Positions 29,824 through 30,951 of a stretch of 30,951 nt of DNA are shown here, one piece after another. Every line of letters starts with the position of its first letter. Position 1 is the first letter of the stretch. Source of the stretch: a virus; IMG/VR virus record IMGVR_UViG_3300035698_009459, positions 1 through 30,951 of that record, one strand, 5' to 3'. A program made the position numbers and the translations under genes. The notes beneath the pieces were generated by a model that was given only the letters and a program-made list of their open reading frames with translations, did not search any database and was not told the origin of the DNA.

Positions 29824-29846
29824 AAAAAAGGGGGCGATTAGCCCCC
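29824..29846 (-). terminator. Intrinsic terminator between head and tail genes
   Basis: Read leftward, GGGGGC-TAATC-GCCCCC is followed by TTTTTT (29829-29824): a textbook factor-independent terminator 14 bp past the stop of the 221-residue gene. It should reduce tail gene mRNA relative to capsid mRNA. Confidence 0.9.
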
Positions 29847-29859
29847 TTTAGGTTTGTCT

Positions 29860-30525
29860 TTAGAACGTTGTAGTAAGCACTGTGTAGTTTACATGCACAG
29901 TGATAGGAGAATCACCGGTAGTAAATGCGCCAGTTTTGTTCGATAGATAAATACCAGCGTTAGATACGTTAGGAGTTGTTGCGCTAGCCAAAATACCGTC
30001 AACACTAACTACACCATCGGCAACAAAGGCGTTAAGTGCAGCTGCTGATACTCCTCCACTGGCTGCAAGTCCGCCGCCGTTAATTATGTCTAGATATTGA
30101 AGATTCATAACGCCACCACTAGCATAAGCTGCGGTAGAGAAATCTACTTCATAAGTAACATCTGATATACGAATCAACTTGTTAACACCTGGAGCAGGAA
30201 TAATTTCTTTTGGAAATGAATACATACCGTTAACGTCAATGTCAGTTAATGTAATAGACGCTCTTTGTAATCCGCCTGCGCCCAATGTCAATGCAGAAAT
30301 AACAACAGAACCAACAACATTAAGTACTGTGTACATTGATGTACCATCGGAAGCATTCACGTAGATTAAATCACCCACCTTTAACGCTAAGATCTTTTTA
30401 TCAAAATAAGCAGGTGTTTCAATAGATACCAGCGAATCTGCTGATGAAGTATAAGCCCAGACCGCGGCGCTCGCCTTAGCTTCGCCAACACTGACTCTCT
30501 GAAAGCCTTCAAATGAAAATGCCAT
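29860..30525 (-). CDS. Capsid-linked accessory structural protein
   Basis: 221 residues immediately after the capsid gene. It begins MAFSFEGFQRVSVGEAKASA, then VWAYTSSADSLVSIETPAYF and LKVGDLIYVNASDGTSMYTV, a layout I associate with small podovirus structural proteins next to the coat. The second half is Gly/Ala/Val-rich and beta-like, ending with HVNYTVLTTTF. A head decoration or head-fibre protein is likely. Being before the terminator, it should be made at high level with the capsid. Exact function not shown. Confidence 0.6.
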   Translation of the reverse strand: MAFSFEGFQRVSVGEAKASAAVWAYTSSADSLVSIETPAYFDKKILALKVGDLIYVNASDGTSMYTVLNVVGSVVISALTLGAGGLQRASITLTDIDVNGMYSFPKEIIPAPGVNKLIRISDVTYEVDFSTAAYASGGVMNLQYLDIINGGGLAASGGVSAAALNAFVADGVVSVDGILASATTPNVSNAGIYLSNKTGAFTTGDSPITVHVNYTVLTTTF

Positions 30526-30540
30526 AACTAGACCCCTTTA

Positions 30541-30951
30541 TTATTCAGTAATTTCGATTTTAACAATACCACTGTTGTCGACTGCGACAGAACCAGCTTT
30601 GATTCTAGCGTTAATCAACCAACATTCATAAAGACCCTGCCATTGCATGTCAGTTTTCTCTAAATCTGAATAACTGTAACCTAGCGCTTCATGGTTCCAC
30701 ATGAAACAAGTACGAGTTCCGCCATTTAATGGCAAACCGCCCTCACTCATTGTAGGAATCAAAATAAATTCAACATTCTGTACAAAGCGTCCGTCTAGAC
30801 CAGAGCCTGCAATTGGCTTGTAATCTACATAGAACTGATTAGTAATCTTTTCTTCTTGTAACAAGTCAAACTGAGCAGATGCAGAGATTGCACAGCAAAT
30901 CTTTCCGCGTCCAGCTGAGTTAGCTGCTAACAATTGAATCGCTTCTTGAAA
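30541..30951 (-). CDS. Major capsid protein, C-terminal part (cut by window end)
   Basis: The end of the 275-residue capsid protein whose start is at 544 on the other edge of the window. The frame runs open through 30951 (FQEAIQLLAANSAGRGK and on), so an apparent start near 30933 is not real. Visible features: CCAISASAQFDLLQEEKITN, a KPIAGSGLDGRFVQNVEF strand, and MWNHEALGYSYSDLEKTDM, ending IEITE. 30825-30951 duplicates 1-127 of the window. Confidence 0.85.
   Translation of the reverse strand, partial: FQEAIQLLAANSAGRGKICCAISASAQFDLLQEEKITNQFYVDYKPIAGSGLDGRFVQNVEFILIPTMSEGGLPLNGGTRTCFMWNHEALGYSYSDLEKTDMQWQGLYECWLINARIKAGSVAVDNSGIVKIEITE
30825..30951. repeat. Terminal direct repeat, copy 2 (circular join)
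   Basis: Exact copy of bases 1-127. Removing it gives a 30,824-bp circle in which the capsid gene is intact. Confidence 0.95.

Noticed and set aside
1-30951. tRNA genes, integrase, RNA polymerase or DNA polymerase
   Set aside because: Looked for by eye in translations and T-arm-like motifs; none recognised. A dedicated tRNA or profile search would be needed to exclude diverged cases.

Overview
The window is one complete, circularly mapping genome of a small tailed phage with podovirus-type gene content, probably from a metagenome. Bases 1-127 recur exactly as 30825-30951, so the unique length is 30,824 bp and the linear ends cut the major capsid gene. Virion genes (head-tail connector portal, tail tubular proteins A and B, three internal/ejection-type proteins, T7-like fibre N-terminus) indicate a short-tailed phage of a Gram-negative host. 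The host cannot be named from the sequence. I find no RNA polymerase, DNA polymerase, primase, helicase, integrase or tRNA.

Layout. (1) Late block, minus strand, read across the join: small terminase (6121) -> large terminase -> four small genes -> portal -> Bbp19-like -> scaffold -> capsid (544 -> 1 = 30825 -> 30541) -> accessory structural protein -> terminator -> tail tubes A and B -> three internal virion proteins -> a run of five fibre/adhesin genes -> lysozyme-like protein -> small lipoprotein (14906). (2) Rightward operon 6331-8244: a textbook sigma-70 promoter drives small early genes, several membrane-associated, and a single-stranded DNA-binding protein. (3) A VRR-NUC nuclease (minus, 8575-8213) and a small divergent gene border a 988-bp gene-free region (8796-9783) packed with at least six families of short repeats spaced near the DNA helical pitch: the probable replication origin. 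(4) Leftward block 12367-9784: a winged-helix regulator, short peptides and three unknown proteins, interrupted by about 1.2 kb of mostly non-coding DNA with strong hairpins, rightward terminators and an array of four regularly spaced palindromes. (5) Rightward recombination operon 12446-14909: ERF annealing protein, YqaJ-type exonuclease, HNH endonuclease and small genes.

How it fits together (inference): the phage borrows the host polymerases and brings an iteron-type origin plus an SSB / annealase / exonuclease / VRR-NUC set, suggesting host-dependent initiation followed by recombination-dependent replication. The winged-helix gene diverges from the recombination operon and may act as an early switch. 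The most unusual parts are the composite origin, the gene-poor RNA-like region at 10817-12052, the palindrome array at 11785-11945, and fibre genes that visibly share shuffled modules.
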